64,000 nucleotides of DNA from Paenibacillus sp. TCA20 (GTDB lineage: Bacteria; Bacillota; Bacilli; Paenibacillales; Paenibacillaceae). Position 1 is the first letter of the stretch. Every line of letters begins with the position of its first letter. A program made the position numbers and the translations under genes. Of the stretch, positions 35,039-44,139 are shown in pieces. The stretch covers positions 62,001-126,000 of the forward strand of contig NZ_BBIW01000013.1 in assembly GCF_000732325.1 (NCBI RefSeq), written 5' to 3'. Below the pieces are notes generated by a model that was given only the letters and a program-made list of their open reading frames with translations, did no database searches and was not told where the DNA came from.

Positions 35039-36784
35039 ATGGCTACATCCAACATTATTGTCGTGGGCGGCGGTCTTGCAGGACTTATGGCAACAACCAA
35101 AGCTGCAGAAGCAGGGGTCCACGTTCATCTATTTTCTATTGTACCTGTCAAAAGATCTCACTCCGTATGTGCCCAAGGCGGTATTAACGGCGCAGTTAAC
35201 ACCAAGGGGGAGGGCGATTCTCCATGGGTTCACTTCGACGATACCGTGTATGGCGGTGACTTCCTGGCGAATCAGCCGCCAGTTAAAGCGATGTGTGAAG
35301 CCGCACCAGGCATCATTCATCTAATGGACCGGATGGGCGTTATGTTTAACCGTACGCCGGAAGGACTGCTCGATTTCCGTCGTTTCGGAGGCACTAAGCA
35401 TCACCGTACCGCGTTTGCAGGTGCGACAACAGGCCAGCAGCTGCTGTACGCTCTGGATGAGCAGGTACGCCGCTGGGAGACAGCGGGTCTCGTTACGAAG
35501 CATGAGCACTGGGAGTTTTTGCAGGCGGTTGTGGACGATGAAGGTATATGCCGCGGGATTGTGGCTCAGGATCTGCGCAGTATGGAAGTCGCTACATTCG
35601 CAGCGGATGCAACGATTCTGGCAACTGGCGGTCCCGGCATTATCTTCGGTAAGACGACGAACTCGGTTATTAATACAGGTACAGCGGCAAGTGCGGTATA
35701 TCAGCAAGGTGTGACTTATGCGAACGGAGAATTCATTCAGATTCACCCGACAGCGATTCCGGGTGATGATAAGCTGAGACTGATGTCAGAATCGGCACGG
35801 GGTGAAGGCGGGCGTATCTGGACTTATAAGGATGGTAAGCCTTGGTATTTCCTTGAAGAGAAATACCCGGCTTACGGTAACCTTGTACCGCGGGATATTG
35901 CCACACGTGAAATTTTTGATGTGTGTGTTAACCAGAACCTCGGTGTGAATGGCGAAAATATGGTATATCTTGATCTGTCTCACAAAGATCCGAAAGAGCT
36001 CGATGTTAAGCTCGGCGGTATTATCGAGATCTATGAAAAATTCATGGGTGACGATCCGCGCAAGATTCCGATGAAGATATTCCCTGCGGTTCACTACTCT
36101 ATGGGCGGCATGTGGGTCGACTATAACCAGATGACTAACATTCCGGGATTGTTCGCTGCAGGAGAGTGTGAATACCAATACCACGGGGCCAATCGACTTG
36201 GCGCCAATTCGCTCGTATCGGCGATTTACGGAGGGATGGTTGCAGGTCCTAAGGCGGTTGAATATATCAAAGGCCTTAAGAAATCAGCACAGGATGTATC
36301 CTCTTCTGTGTTCGACAGATATCAGAAGCAGCAGACCGATAAGTACGACCGCATTACCAAAATGCAAGGCACAGAGAACGCCTATGTTATTCATAAAGAA
36401 CTTGGCGATTGGATGAAGGACAATATGACGGTTGTCCGCTACAATGACCGTCTAGAAGCGACCATCGGTAAAATTAAGGAATTAAAAGAGCGTTACAAGA
36501 ACATTAACGTGAACGATACATCCAGCTGGAACAATACGAGTGCATCCTTCACAAGACAGCTGTGGAACATGCTGGAGCTGGCTGAAGCGATGACGCTGGG
36601 CGGACTGCTTCGCAATGAAAGCCGCGGGGCGCACTACAAGCCGGAGTTCCCGGATCGTGATGATGAGAACTTCCTGAAGACGAGTCTTGCAAAATGGACG
36701 CCGGATGGACCGGAAATTTCGTATGAGCCTGTTGACGTATCTCTGATTCCGCCGCGTATCCGTGACTATTCCAAGGACAAATAA
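35039..36784 (+). CDS. sdhA: Succinate dehydrogenase flavoprotein subunit
   Basis: A 581-residue catalytic subunit. The N-terminal FAD fold is IIVVGGGLAGLMA, and the covalent-flavin region follows with SVCAQGGINGAVNTKGEGDS. The active-site text QIHPTAIPGDDKLRLMSESARGEGG and the HYSMGGMWVDY and HGANRLGANSLVSAIYGG motifs are all present. Length matches the Firmicutes type. It starts 25 bases after sdhC behind AGAGGAGAG. Confidence 0.96.
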   Translation: MATSNIIVVGGGLAGLMATTKAAEAGVHVHLFSIVPVKRSHSVCAQGGINGAVNTKGEGDSPWVHFDDTVYGGDFLANQPPVKAMCEAAPGIIHLMDRMGVMFNRTPEGLLDFRRFGGTKHHRTAFAGATTGQQLLYALDEQVRRWETAGLVTKHEHWEFLQAVVDDEGICRGIVAQDLRSMEVATFAADATILATGGPGIIFGKTTNSVINTGTAASAVYQQGVTYANGEFIQIHPTAIPGDDKLRLMSESARGEGGRIWTYKDGKPWYFLEEKYPAYGNLVPRDIATREIFDVCVNQNLGVNGENMVYLDLSHKDPKELDVKLGGIIEIYEKFMGDDPRKIPMKIFPAVHYSMGGMWVDYNQMTNIPGLFAAGECEYQYHGANRLGANSLVSAIYGGMVAGPKAVEYIKGLKKSAQDVSSSVFDRYQKQQTDKYDRITKMQGTENAYVIHKELGDWMKDNMTVVRYNDRLEATIGKIKELKERYKNINVNDTSSWNNTSASFTRQLWNMLELAEAMTLGGLLRNESRGAHYKPEFPDRDDENFLKTSLAKWTPDGPEISYEPVDVSLIPPRIRDYSKDK

Positions 36785-36826
36785 GAGCAGTAAGGAATGA
36801 ATTATAAACAGTAAGGAGGAACCATC

Positions 36827-37600
36827 ATGGCAGAAACCGCTGTAAATAAACAAACCGTGAAAAGTGTGAAGTTTGTCATTACCCGCCAGGATAAACCGGA
36901 CTCTCCTTCCTATATTGAGGAATTTGAGCTTCCGTACCGTCCCGGAATGAACGTTATCAGTGCGCTCATGGAAATTCAGCGCAACCCGGTGAATACTTCG
37001 GGCAAGCAGATTGCTCCGGTATGCTGGGACTCCAATTGCCTGGAGGAAGTCTGTGGTGCATGCTCGATGGTTATTAACGGGAAGCCGCGCCAGGCCTGTG
37101 CTGCACTCGTGGACCAGCTGGAACAGCCGATCCGGCTTGAGCCAATGAAGACCTTCCCGGTAGTACGAGATCTGGTTATTGATCGTGATCGCATGTTTAA
37201 GGCGCTCAAACGGGTCAAAGCATGGATTCCGATCGATGGAACTTATGACCTGGGGCCAGGTCCGCGGATGGCGGAAAAGAAGCGTCAGTGGGCTTACGAG
37301 CTGTCCAAGTGTATGACCTGTGGTGTCTGCCTTGAAGCATGCCCTAACGTGAATGACAAGACAGACTTTATCGGTCCAGCAGCGATCTCACAAGTCCGCT
37401 TGTTCAATGCTCATCCGACAGGTGAGATGAACAAGGAAGAAAGACTCGAATCGCTTATGGAAGATGGAGGAATTGAAGGCTGCGGTAACTCGCAGAACTG
37501 TGTAAGAGCTTGTCCAAAAGGCATTCCGCTTACAACTTCCATTGCAGAGATGAACAAGGATACGACCAAGCATATGTTTAAACGCTGGCTGGGCGCATAA
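36827..37600 (+). CDS. sdhB: Succinate dehydrogenase iron-sulfur subunit
   Basis: A 257-residue protein with three clusters. The N-terminal [2Fe-2S] site is CWDSNCLEEVCGACS with a fourth Cys in RQAC. The [4Fe-4S] site is CMTCGVCLEACPN, and the [3Fe-4S] site is CGNSQNCVRACPKGIP. It connects the flavin of SdhA to the hemes of SdhC. AAGGAGG lies 6 bases before the ATG, and a strong terminator ends the operon. Confidence 0.96.
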   Translation: MAETAVNKQTVKSVKFVITRQDKPDSPSYIEEFELPYRPGMNVISALMEIQRNPVNTSGKQIAPVCWDSNCLEEVCGACSMVINGKPRQACAALVDQLEQPIRLEPMKTFPVVRDLVIDRDRMFKALKRVKAWIPIDGTYDLGPGPRMAEKKRQWAYELSKCMTCGVCLEACPNVNDKTDFIGPAAISQVRLFNAHPTGEMNKEERLESLMEDGGIEGCGNSQNCVRACPKGIPLTTSIAEMNKDTTKHMFKRWLGA

Positions 37601-37625
37601 TGTCCCGCCTTGCAATATGAATCAC

Positions 37626-37662
37626 AAGAACTCCGTCTTGAAGCTGAAGACGGAGTTCTTTA
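37626..37662 (+). terminator. Terminator of sdhCAB
   Basis: AAGAACTCCGTCTT pairs perfectly with AAGACGGAGTTCTT around a 7-base loop and is followed by T residues. Confidence 0.93.
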
Positions 37663-37753
37663 TTATGGGCAGAGCCAGGCCTGCCTTGGCTCCATACAGA
37701 TACCCGGAGTGTGTTATAATCGGAACTAACTGAAGAAGGGATGTGCAATACAT

Positions 37754-38566
37754 TTGACGGAACCCATTATAGACCGACCCGTGACCCGGACAGAAATTAG
37801 TAAAGGGCTCTATCAGCTGGGGCTCAGACCCGGAATGACGCTGATTGTGCATTCTTCCCTGAAGAGCTTCGGCGGGTGGATTCCAGGGGGCGCACCTTCT
37901 GTAGTCCTTGCTCTGCAGGATGTGCTGGGCCCGGAAGGCACACTTGTCATGCCGACCCAGTCAATGGATTTAACGGATCCATCCACTTGGATGAACCCTC
38001 CTGCAGACCCGAAGTGGTGGGAGCTTATTCGTGCTGAAATGCCGGCATATGATCCGGAGATGACAGAGACTTCTGGAATGGGTGCCATTGTTGATGCATT
38101 CAGGCAGAGCGGTGCTTCACTACGCAGTCTGCATCCGCATGTGTCCTTTGCAGCGCGGGGACGACTTGCACCCTATATTATAGAGAAGCATGCCTATGAT
38201 TATCCGCTGGGAGAGGAATCACCACTTGCCCGGCTGTACGACGCGGATGCGCATGTCTTGTTAATTGGCTGCGGACATGATCGGAATACTTCATTGCATT
38301 TGGCAGAGTATCGGACGGAATATAAAGGCAGGAAGGAAATCCAGCAGCAGGCTCCAGTCCTTGTGCAGGGCAGGAAGCAGTGGATTACCTATCGTGATTA
38401 TAATATCAGCTCCGATGATTTTGATAAGCTGGGACATGATTACGAGCTGGCGGACAGCTCTATATTTGCCAGAGGTCATATCAGGCAGGCCTCCTGCTTC
38501 CTGGCACCGCAGCGTGCATTAGTTGATTATGCTGCGGAGTGGCTCAGGACAAAGAGGGAGCTATAG
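37754..38566 (+). CDS. Aminoglycoside N(3)-acetyltransferase family protein (YokD-like)
   Basis: A 270-residue acetyl-CoA-dependent enzyme. The family block is visible as LIVHSSLKSFGGWIPGG, EGTLVMPTQS, and DPEMTETSGMGAIVDAFR, followed by RSLHPHVSFAARG and LLIGCGHDRNTSLHLAE. These match AAC(3) and YokD. Chromosomal homologues often do not confer aminoglycoside resistance, so resistance should not be assumed. The start is TTG behind AAGAAGGG. TATAAT about 37 bases before the start marks the promoter. Confidence 0.85.
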   Translation: MTEPIIDRPVTRTEISKGLYQLGLRPGMTLIVHSSLKSFGGWIPGGAPSVVLALQDVLGPEGTLVMPTQSMDLTDPSTWMNPPADPKWWELIRAEMPAYDPEMTETSGMGAIVDAFRQSGASLRSLHPHVSFAARGRLAPYIIEKHAYDYPLGEESPLARLYDADAHVLLIGCGHDRNTSLHLAEYRTEYKGRKEIQQQAPVLVQGRKQWITYRDYNISSDDFDKLGHDYELADSSIFARGHIRQASCFLAPQRALVDYAAEWLRTKREL

Positions 38567-38593
38567 TATTTCATTAGAAGGGGGAAATTAAGC

Positions 38594-39544
38594 TTGGAAT
38601 TTACACCACGCCCGAATAGGGATCCGGAAGATAAACCTGTACGTCCCAAGGATGGAAGTGAGACGGTTCCGGCCATTTTCCCTGGCAAACCCAAGCAGCA
38701 TCATCCTTCCCGCAGAAGCTTCTTGAAGAAGATGATGAAGCTGGGACTTACCGCGGGTGCCGGTCTGTTTACGGGAGGGTATGCGTGGCTGTGGGAGCCG
38801 CGGAATCTCGAAGTGGAGCATGTGAACCTTACGCTCCCCCGACTTCCTGAGAGCTTTCAAGGGATGAGAATTGCCCATTTCAGTGATATGCATCTGGGGT
38901 TCCACATGGATAAATCGGATATGGAGCGATTGGCGAAGGCGGTCAGAGAGCAGTCTCCGGATATCATTTGTTTTACTGGAGATATGGTAGAAGCGAAGGC
39001 GGAACCTATGGCAGAGTGTGTCCCCCTGCTCCGAGCTATGCAGGCCCCACTAGGCAAGTATGCCGTGCTCGGCAATCATGATTATCGTGGACGGGAGTAT
39101 AAGAAGCTGGCAAAGCTGTATCACGATGCGGGCTTCACATTACTAGTTAATGAGCATGTTACGGTCGAAAAAAACGGGGAAGTCATTGCCGTCGCGGGCC
39201 TGGATGATGCCTTGAATGGTGTGCCTGATCCGGCAGCTGCACTTGATGGCCTGGAAGCTGATATATTTACACTCCTACTAATGCATGAGCCGGATTACGC
39301 CGACATTGCGTCTGGATACACCTATGATCTGCAATTGTCCGGACATAGTCACGGAGGACAGGTGAGAGCTCCCTTTATCGGCGCTCTGACCACACCGCGC
39401 GGCTCTCACAAGTATATTCAAGGGCTGTACTACACCGGAGAAGAAGGGGCATCCATGCCCGTCTACGTAAATCGGGGTGTCGGTATGACTCAGCTGCCGA
39501 TCCGCTTCCTATGCAAGCCCGAGCTGACGATGATTCATTTGTAA
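38594..39544 (+). CDS. Tat-exported metallophosphoesterase (YkuE-like)
   Basis: A 316-residue protein with a twin-arginine signal: PSRRSFLKKMM near residue 40, followed by a hydrophobic stretch. This suggests export in folded form. The calcineurin-like metal motifs are complete: AHFSDMHLGF, FTGDMVEA, GNHDY, MHEPDYA and SGHSHGGQ. The nearest named match is YkuE, a Tat-associated phosphoesterase of B. subtilis. The start is TTG behind GGGGGAAA, 28 bases after the previous gene. Confidence 0.87.
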   Translation: MEFTPRPNRDPEDKPVRPKDGSETVPAIFPGKPKQHHPSRRSFLKKMMKLGLTAGAGLFTGGYAWLWEPRNLEVEHVNLTLPRLPESFQGMRIAHFSDMHLGFHMDKSDMERLAKAVREQSPDIICFTGDMVEAKAEPMAECVPLLRAMQAPLGKYAVLGNHDYRGREYKKLAKLYHDAGFTLLVNEHVTVEKNGEVIAVAGLDDALNGVPDPAAALDGLEADIFTLLLMHEPDYADIASGYTYDLQLSGHSHGGQVRAPFIGALTTPRGSHKYIQGLYYTGEEGASMPVYVNRGVGMTQLPIRFLCKPELTMIHL

Positions 39545-39598
39545 TCTGCACATGAATCATCGCAGTGGGACGAACAATAATAGAAAGGAAATGATACG

Positions 39599-40366
39599 AT
39601 GGAACGAATCGCTATAGTTTCCGATATTCATGGAAATATGACCGCCTGGACAGCCGTACTGGCCGATATGCGTCATCGCGGGATTACGCGTATCTTCTGT
39701 CTTGGTGATCTGGTGGGCAAAGGACCGAATCCGGAAGCCTGCTTAGACAGTGTCCGTGCGAACTGTGAAGTGGTTGTGCGAGGGAACTGGGATGAGCTTG
39801 TGGCCAAAAGGCAGGAAGGGCTTCATTTTGAGTGGCATGCGGATCGACTTGGTCAGGAGCGTCTATCTTATTTATCCTCTTTGCCCTTCAGCTGCCATTT
39901 CAGACTTAGCGGACGTTCCATTCGCCTAGTACATGCTTCGGCTGTGAGTGTATATCATCGTGTCCAGCCATGGGACAGCATAGAGGAGAGACTCGGTATG
40001 TTCGCGCCGATTGCTGCATCCATTGAAGAGCTGGAGCAGGAAGTGCCGGATGTAGTCGGTTATGGTGATGTGCATAATGTTTATCTTCAGCATATCAGCG
40101 GCAAAGTGTTATTTAATGTGGGCAGCGTAGGCAACCCATTGGATATTCCGGAAGCTTCATACTGTATTCTCGAAGGAGCTGATCTTACGATGGAGCCATT
40201 CGGAGAGAAGACGTCCCCGTCTGATGCGGCTTTTAATATCCAGTTTATTCGTGTGCCTTATCGTATCGAGGAGGAAGTTCAAATTGCACTGAATTCAGGT
40301 GCCCCGGATATGGATCTCTATATCAATGAAATCCGCACGGGTGTTTATCGCGGTATAAAAAAATAA
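39599..40366 (+). CDS. Cytoplasmic metallophosphoesterase
   Basis: A 255-residue calcineurin-like phosphoesterase without a signal peptide. The motifs are IVSDIHGNMTAW, CLGDLVGKGPNPE, VRGNWDE, VGYGDVHNVY and FNVGSVGNPLD. These resemble YfcE-type and bis-tetraphosphatase-like proteins. The substrate is unknown. AAAGGAAAT precedes the ATG. It lies in a co-directional run with its neighbours. Confidence 0.85.
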   Translation: MERIAIVSDIHGNMTAWTAVLADMRHRGITRIFCLGDLVGKGPNPEACLDSVRANCEVVVRGNWDELVAKRQEGLHFEWHADRLGQERLSYLSSLPFSCHFRLSGRSIRLVHASAVSVYHRVQPWDSIEERLGMFAPIAASIEELEQEVPDVVGYGDVHNVYLQHISGKVLFNVGSVGNPLDIPEASYCILEGADLTMEPFGEKTSPSDAAFNIQFIRVPYRIEEEVQIALNSGAPDMDLYINEIRTGVYRGIKK

Positions 40367-40394
40367 AGAAAATGGATGATAGGAGCATACGATC

Positions 40395-40952
40395 ATGTTC
40401 ACGAAGCATGCGTTAGGACGAGGACTGCCGGTGCTGAGGACAGAGCGCTTGCTCTTCAGAGGCCTTACGCCGAGTGATGATGAGACGATATTTCGCTTTT
40501 TGAATGATGTGGAGGTCATAAAGTATTTAAATCGTGTACACTTGCCGACTAAGCTTCGGGCCAGGCGTTTGCTTAAAGAAATATGGATATCCGGCGCGAG
40601 ACTTGAATCGGTTCACTATGGTATACGTCTCCTTGAACAGGACGAGCTGATCGGGGTTATCTCATTCCAGCAATGGAAGGAAGATAAGAAGGAGGCACAG
40701 ATCGGGTACATGTTTGACCGCAGGTATTGGGGTCAGGGGTATGGAACGGAGGCTGTCGGACGAATGATCCGTTTCGGCTTTGAGGAGCTGGGGCTTCAGC
40801 GAATTGAAGGCAAATGCCATGAACATAATCAGCGCTCCCAGAAGGTTCTCATCAAGAATGGAATGAAGTATATGCGGACACATAAGCATTTTTCCCTGTT
40901 TCCCAAAAATGGGCAGGATGTGCTCGTGTATGTGAAGGAACAGACATTATAA
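40395..40952 (+). CDS. GNAT N-acetyltransferase, RimJ/RimL type
   Basis: A 185-residue acetyltransferase. The acetyl-CoA binding motif is DRRYWGQGYGTEAVGRMIRFGF near 110. It is followed by RIEGKCHEHNQRSQKVLIKNGM, the usual RimJ/RimL end. The target, whether a ribosomal protein or a small molecule, is unknown. AGGAGCATACG precedes the ATG. Confidence 0.85.
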   Translation: MFTKHALGRGLPVLRTERLLFRGLTPSDDETIFRFLNDVEVIKYLNRVHLPTKLRARRLLKEIWISGARLESVHYGIRLLEQDELIGVISFQQWKEDKKEAQIGYMFDRRYWGQGYGTEAVGRMIRFGFEELGLQRIEGKCHEHNQRSQKVLIKNGMKYMRTHKHFSLFPKNGQDVLVYVKEQTL

Positions 40953-40968
40953 TTAAAGTAGGTACACT

Positions 40969-41940
40969 ATGAAAATCGAACAATGGTTTAGACACCCCGC
41001 AGGGATTGTCGTAAGTGCAGTTGTCGCTACCATGCTGTGGGGAAGTGCGATGCCGATTATAAAGATCGGCTATGAAGATTTGGGAATTGGTGCAGCGGAT
41101 TACGGTGCCCAGTGGTTGTTTGCGGGTTATCGGTTTACACTGGCAGGTCTGCTGCTTATTATATTTCATTATTTGGTTACCCGAGGAAGAGGAAAAACGG
41201 AGCAGCGTAAGAAGCTTGGCAAAGGCAGATTGTCTCGTCTAGCCCTCATTCAAACCTTTCTTCAATATTTACTGCTGTATGTAGGACTCAGCTACAGCAC
41301 AGGGATACAGGGATCCATCATCGTCGGATCTACCTCCTTGTTTCAGATGCTCTCTGTACGCTTCGTGAATTCGGCAGAACGACTGACGGTAATGAAGATT
41401 ACCGGATTGCTGCTGGGATTCTTAGGTATTGCTGCTGTCGGCATTGGAAAAGGGGACCTCAGTCTCTCCTTTGGCTGGGGAGAATTGTTGCTGCTGGGCT
41501 CAGCCTTTTTTGGCGGTGTAGGCAATGTACTGGCGAAGCAGGAGAGCAGGCATGAGCCTGTGTTATCCTTAACGGGAAGACAGATGGCGCTTGGAGGAAT
41601 TCTGCTTATCGCCGTCTCTGTACCGATGGTCGGCGCAGCTCCTTTTGCGATTAACGGTACGCTGTTCATGTATCTGTTGTATCTGTCTGTTCTCTCGGCT
41701 GTAGGATTCGGAATCTGGAATACCATTATGAAATATAATGATGTCGGACGTGTATCGATGTATCTGTTCCTGATTCCGGTATTTGGCGTCATATTATCTT
41801 CCATTCTGCTTGGAGAGCAGATGTCCGGCTGGGTTGGAGTTTCACTGTCGCTCGTTGTCAGCGGAATACTGATTGTAAACAGGTCAGTCACGGTTAGAAC
41901 GGTGGTTTCAAGAGCCAAAGCGGACGCTCAGCAGTCGTAA
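40969..41940 (+). CDS. EamA/DMT family transporter
   Basis: A 323-residue membrane protein with ten hydrophobic helices arranged as two EamA repeats. The first begins LWGSAMPIIKIGYE and the second near residue 165 with FGWGELLLLGSAFFGGVGNVLAK. The end is the conserved SMYLFLIPVFGVILSSILLGEQ. It probably exports or imports a metabolite. It starts 16 bases after the acetyltransferase, so the two are likely co-transcribed. Confidence 0.85.
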   Translation: MKIEQWFRHPAGIVVSAVVATMLWGSAMPIIKIGYEDLGIGAADYGAQWLFAGYRFTLAGLLLIIFHYLVTRGRGKTEQRKKLGKGRLSRLALIQTFLQYLLLYVGLSYSTGIQGSIIVGSTSLFQMLSVRFVNSAERLTVMKITGLLLGFLGIAAVGIGKGDLSLSFGWGELLLLGSAFFGGVGNVLAKQESRHEPVLSLTGRQMALGGILLIAVSVPMVGAAPFAINGTLFMYLLYLSVLSAVGFGIWNTIMKYNDVGRVSMYLFLIPVFGVILSSILLGEQMSGWVGVSLSLVVSGILIVNRSVTVRTVVSRAKADAQQS

Positions 41941-42057
41941 TGTAAATTAATGTACTTTGTTACACAAATGAAATATTACTGAAACTTTACTCTAACAGTG
42001 AGCGGGTAAACTTATTGACATGACCCCCTTTTTGATAATATAAATTCAATGCTGTTG

Positions 42058-42092
42058 GGACCCGTTTATTAGAGAAGCGGGTCCATTTTTTT
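42058..42092 (+). terminator. Terminator after the EamA transporter
   Basis: GGACCCG pairs with CGGGTCC across a 13-base loop, followed by A and eight T residues. Confidence 0.88.
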
Positions 42093-42112
42093 TGCCTTTT
42101 ACACAAAAAAGA

Positions 42113-42125
42113 CCGCATTATGCGG
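42113..42125 (-). terminator. Terminator of the PHP phosphatase gene
   Basis: CCGCAT pairs with ATGCGG, and a six-T run follows on the minus strand (A run at 42105-42110). Confidence 0.75.
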
Positions 42126-42148
42126 CCTGACAGCTATTATAGCAGGTA

Positions 42149-42958
42149 TTATAGAGGAACAATCTGAATTTGCTTCTGTTTGTAATACACCCATTCCGTA
42201 AACCCGATGTCGATCAGCCTTGTGCGGACTTCCTCCCATTCATCTCCAACACGAGAGGGCTTATGCGCATCTGATCCGAACGTAACATATACTCCGTAAT
42301 AATGGGCTCTCTCCAGAATTTCGTCAGCAGGATACCAGCCTCCGCATAGTTTAGTCTTCCCTGAAGTATTGATCTCAATAGCGATCTTCTCCTCAGCAAT
42401 GACCTTTAGGGTCTCATCTATAGCCTTGCTCGCAGGAATGTCGGCAAACGCAGGGTAATTCCCCTTCATGGCATCGATATGTCCAAGGATTTGAAACATG
42501 CCGCTTCTTGCGGATTGCCGAATCAGGTCATAGTAAGCCTCTTTTACCTGAAGGCTTGCCTGATCGTCTAATCCCTTCCATCTATTTTTGTTAAAAATGC
42601 TCACACCGCCGGTGCTATGTACAGAACCGATGATATAATCGAAAGGGTATTTGCTGAGCGTCTCATGATAAATATGTGCAACTTCGGGAAAAAAGTCAGA
42701 TTCGATGCCGAGCAGGACGTCAATTTTCCCTTCATATTCCTTCTTAATGTCCAGAACTTCCTGTACATAATGACGAAGCTCTGCTTTGGCCATCGCGATC
42801 TTCGGGAAGGGTTGTTCCTCTTCGCTGCCGAAATAGGGAGTATGGTCCGATATGCCGATGGCGGCAAGTCCAGCGGAAATACCAGCTTCCACGTAATCGC
42901 GTATGTTCCCGTCGGCATGGCCGCAGCGGAAATGATGCGTATGCAGATCAAATTTCAT
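42149..42958 (-). CDS. PHP-domain histidinol-phosphatase family protein (HisK type)
   Basis: A 269-residue PHP hydrolase with the full metal set: FDLHTHHFRCGHADG, GISDHTPYF, GIESDFFPE, GSVHSTGG, GHIDAMKGN and FGSDAHKP. The family includes HisJ/HisK histidinol phosphate phosphatases and other phosphoesterases. No his gene is adjacent, so histidine synthesis is only probable. GGAGGAACAG precedes the ATG. The LysR gene 19 bases upstream is in the same direction. Confidence 0.82.
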   Translation of the reverse strand: MKFDLHTHHFRCGHADGNIRDYVEAGISAGLAAIGISDHTPYFGSEEEQPFPKIAMAKAELRHYVQEVLDIKKEYEGKIDVLLGIESDFFPEVAHIYHETLSKYPFDYIIGSVHSTGGVSIFNKNRWKGLDDQASLQVKEAYYDLIRQSARSGMFQILGHIDAMKGNYPAFADIPASKAIDETLKVIAEEKIAIEINTSGKTKLCGGWYPADEILERAHYYGVYVTFGSDAHKPSRVGDEWEEVRTRLIDIGFTEWVYYKQKQIQIVPL

Positions 42959-42977
42959 TCCTGTTCCTCCTTCTTCG

Positions 42978-43880
42978 TTATTCCGAGCTTACAAACTGAG
43001 TTTCCGGCATTCCTTTGAGGTCGCTCAAAAATTGCTGCATCGCCGAATTTAAATACCGGCTGGATTTATAAATGACGCCGACAGGATGGCTGACCTCGAG
43101 CTCACTGAGCGGGATCATGACCAGCGTCCCGAGACGAAGCTCTGCGGCAATGGCTTGCTTGGAAATAACGGCTGCGCCGAGATCCAGCTCCACCATTCTT
43201 TTGACTTCCTCACTGCTGGACAATTCCATTACGATATTGGGCTCAATCCCGTGTTTATCCAAGATATTATCTACAAACCTGCGGCCGACTGTATCCGGTG
43301 ACAGCATGATGAGCGGCGTTGTACCGAGTGCATCAATCGTAGCGTGTTTTTTCTTTGCCAGCGGATGCTTGGGGGAGACGACCAATTCAAATGTATCATA
43401 GTACAGGGTAGAGGTACTTAAATTAGGGTTCCGTTCAATAAGATAACCGATTCCGACATCTATCATCCCGTTCTCTACTTGCTCATAGATTTGTGAGGAT
43501 GGCATGGATTGTATGCTTGTCTTAATCCGTGGAAACTGATCTTGAAAATAAGACAGAATGCGGGGCAATATCTGAATGGCGATGGATGTAGTTGTGCCCA
43601 GTAATATATGTCCCTGTGGATTCTGATCAAGATCCAGGAGCTTGAGCTTCAGTTCATCCACAATCTCAAGAATCCGTTCGGCGTGGTTCAGAAATACCTT
43701 GCCGCGGTCGGTTAGGGCGACCGGCTGTGATCTGTCCACAAGCACCGTCCGAAACTCATCCTCAAGGCTTTTGATCTGAGCTGAGACGGCAGGTTGTGTC
43801 AAATTAAGAAGTTCTCCGGCTTTACGGAAGCTCATCGTTTTGGAAATCGTTATCAGTGTCTCCAATTGACTGATGTTCAT
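42978..43880 (-). CDS. LysR family transcriptional regulator (CysL/CcpC-like)
   Basis: A 300-residue regulator. The winged helix at residues 1-60 contains RKAGELLNLTQPAVSAQIKSLEDEF. The ligand domain has HILLGTTTSIAIQILPRIL near 95 and the hinge text GMIDVGIGYL. It is upstream of the PHP gene in the same direction and divergent from the UMF1 transporter at 44140. Either could be its target. CAGGAGGCT precedes the ATG. Confidence 0.85.
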   Translation of the reverse strand: MNISQLETLITISKTMSFRKAGELLNLTQPAVSAQIKSLEDEFRTVLVDRSQPVALTDRGKVFLNHAERILEIVDELKLKLLDLDQNPQGHILLGTTTSIAIQILPRILSYFQDQFPRIKTSIQSMPSSQIYEQVENGMIDVGIGYLIERNPNLSTSTLYYDTFELVVSPKHPLAKKKHATIDALGTTPLIMLSPDTVGRRFVDNILDKHGIEPNIVMELSSSEEVKRMVELDLGAAVISKQAIAAELRLGTLVMIPLSELEVSHPVGVIYKSSRYLNSAMQQFLSDLKGMPETQFVSSE

Positions 43881-44139
43881 GACTAGCCTCCTGACTTCAT
43901 AGGTTGCATAATAGTTCGCTGATCGCGTTGTCTTCTCTTCAAAGTACTCTATTAAATTATAGGCGATTGGAACCGGCAGAGCAATGTAGATCGTGGCTCA
44001 GGCTTGTTCAATAGTTTATGTAAAAAGCAAATTTAATTAACATATCTCATGTAAAGTTATCATATGAAATCTCAGATTATGCAAAAATCATGCTATATGA
44101 ATATTAAAAAAACGGAATAAATGATGGAGGGGTTTACGA

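Noticed and set aside
37754-38566. Calling the AAC(3)-like gene an aminoglycoside resistance gene
   Set aside because: Chromosomal YokD-like proteins share the fold without proven resistance, so only the family name is given.
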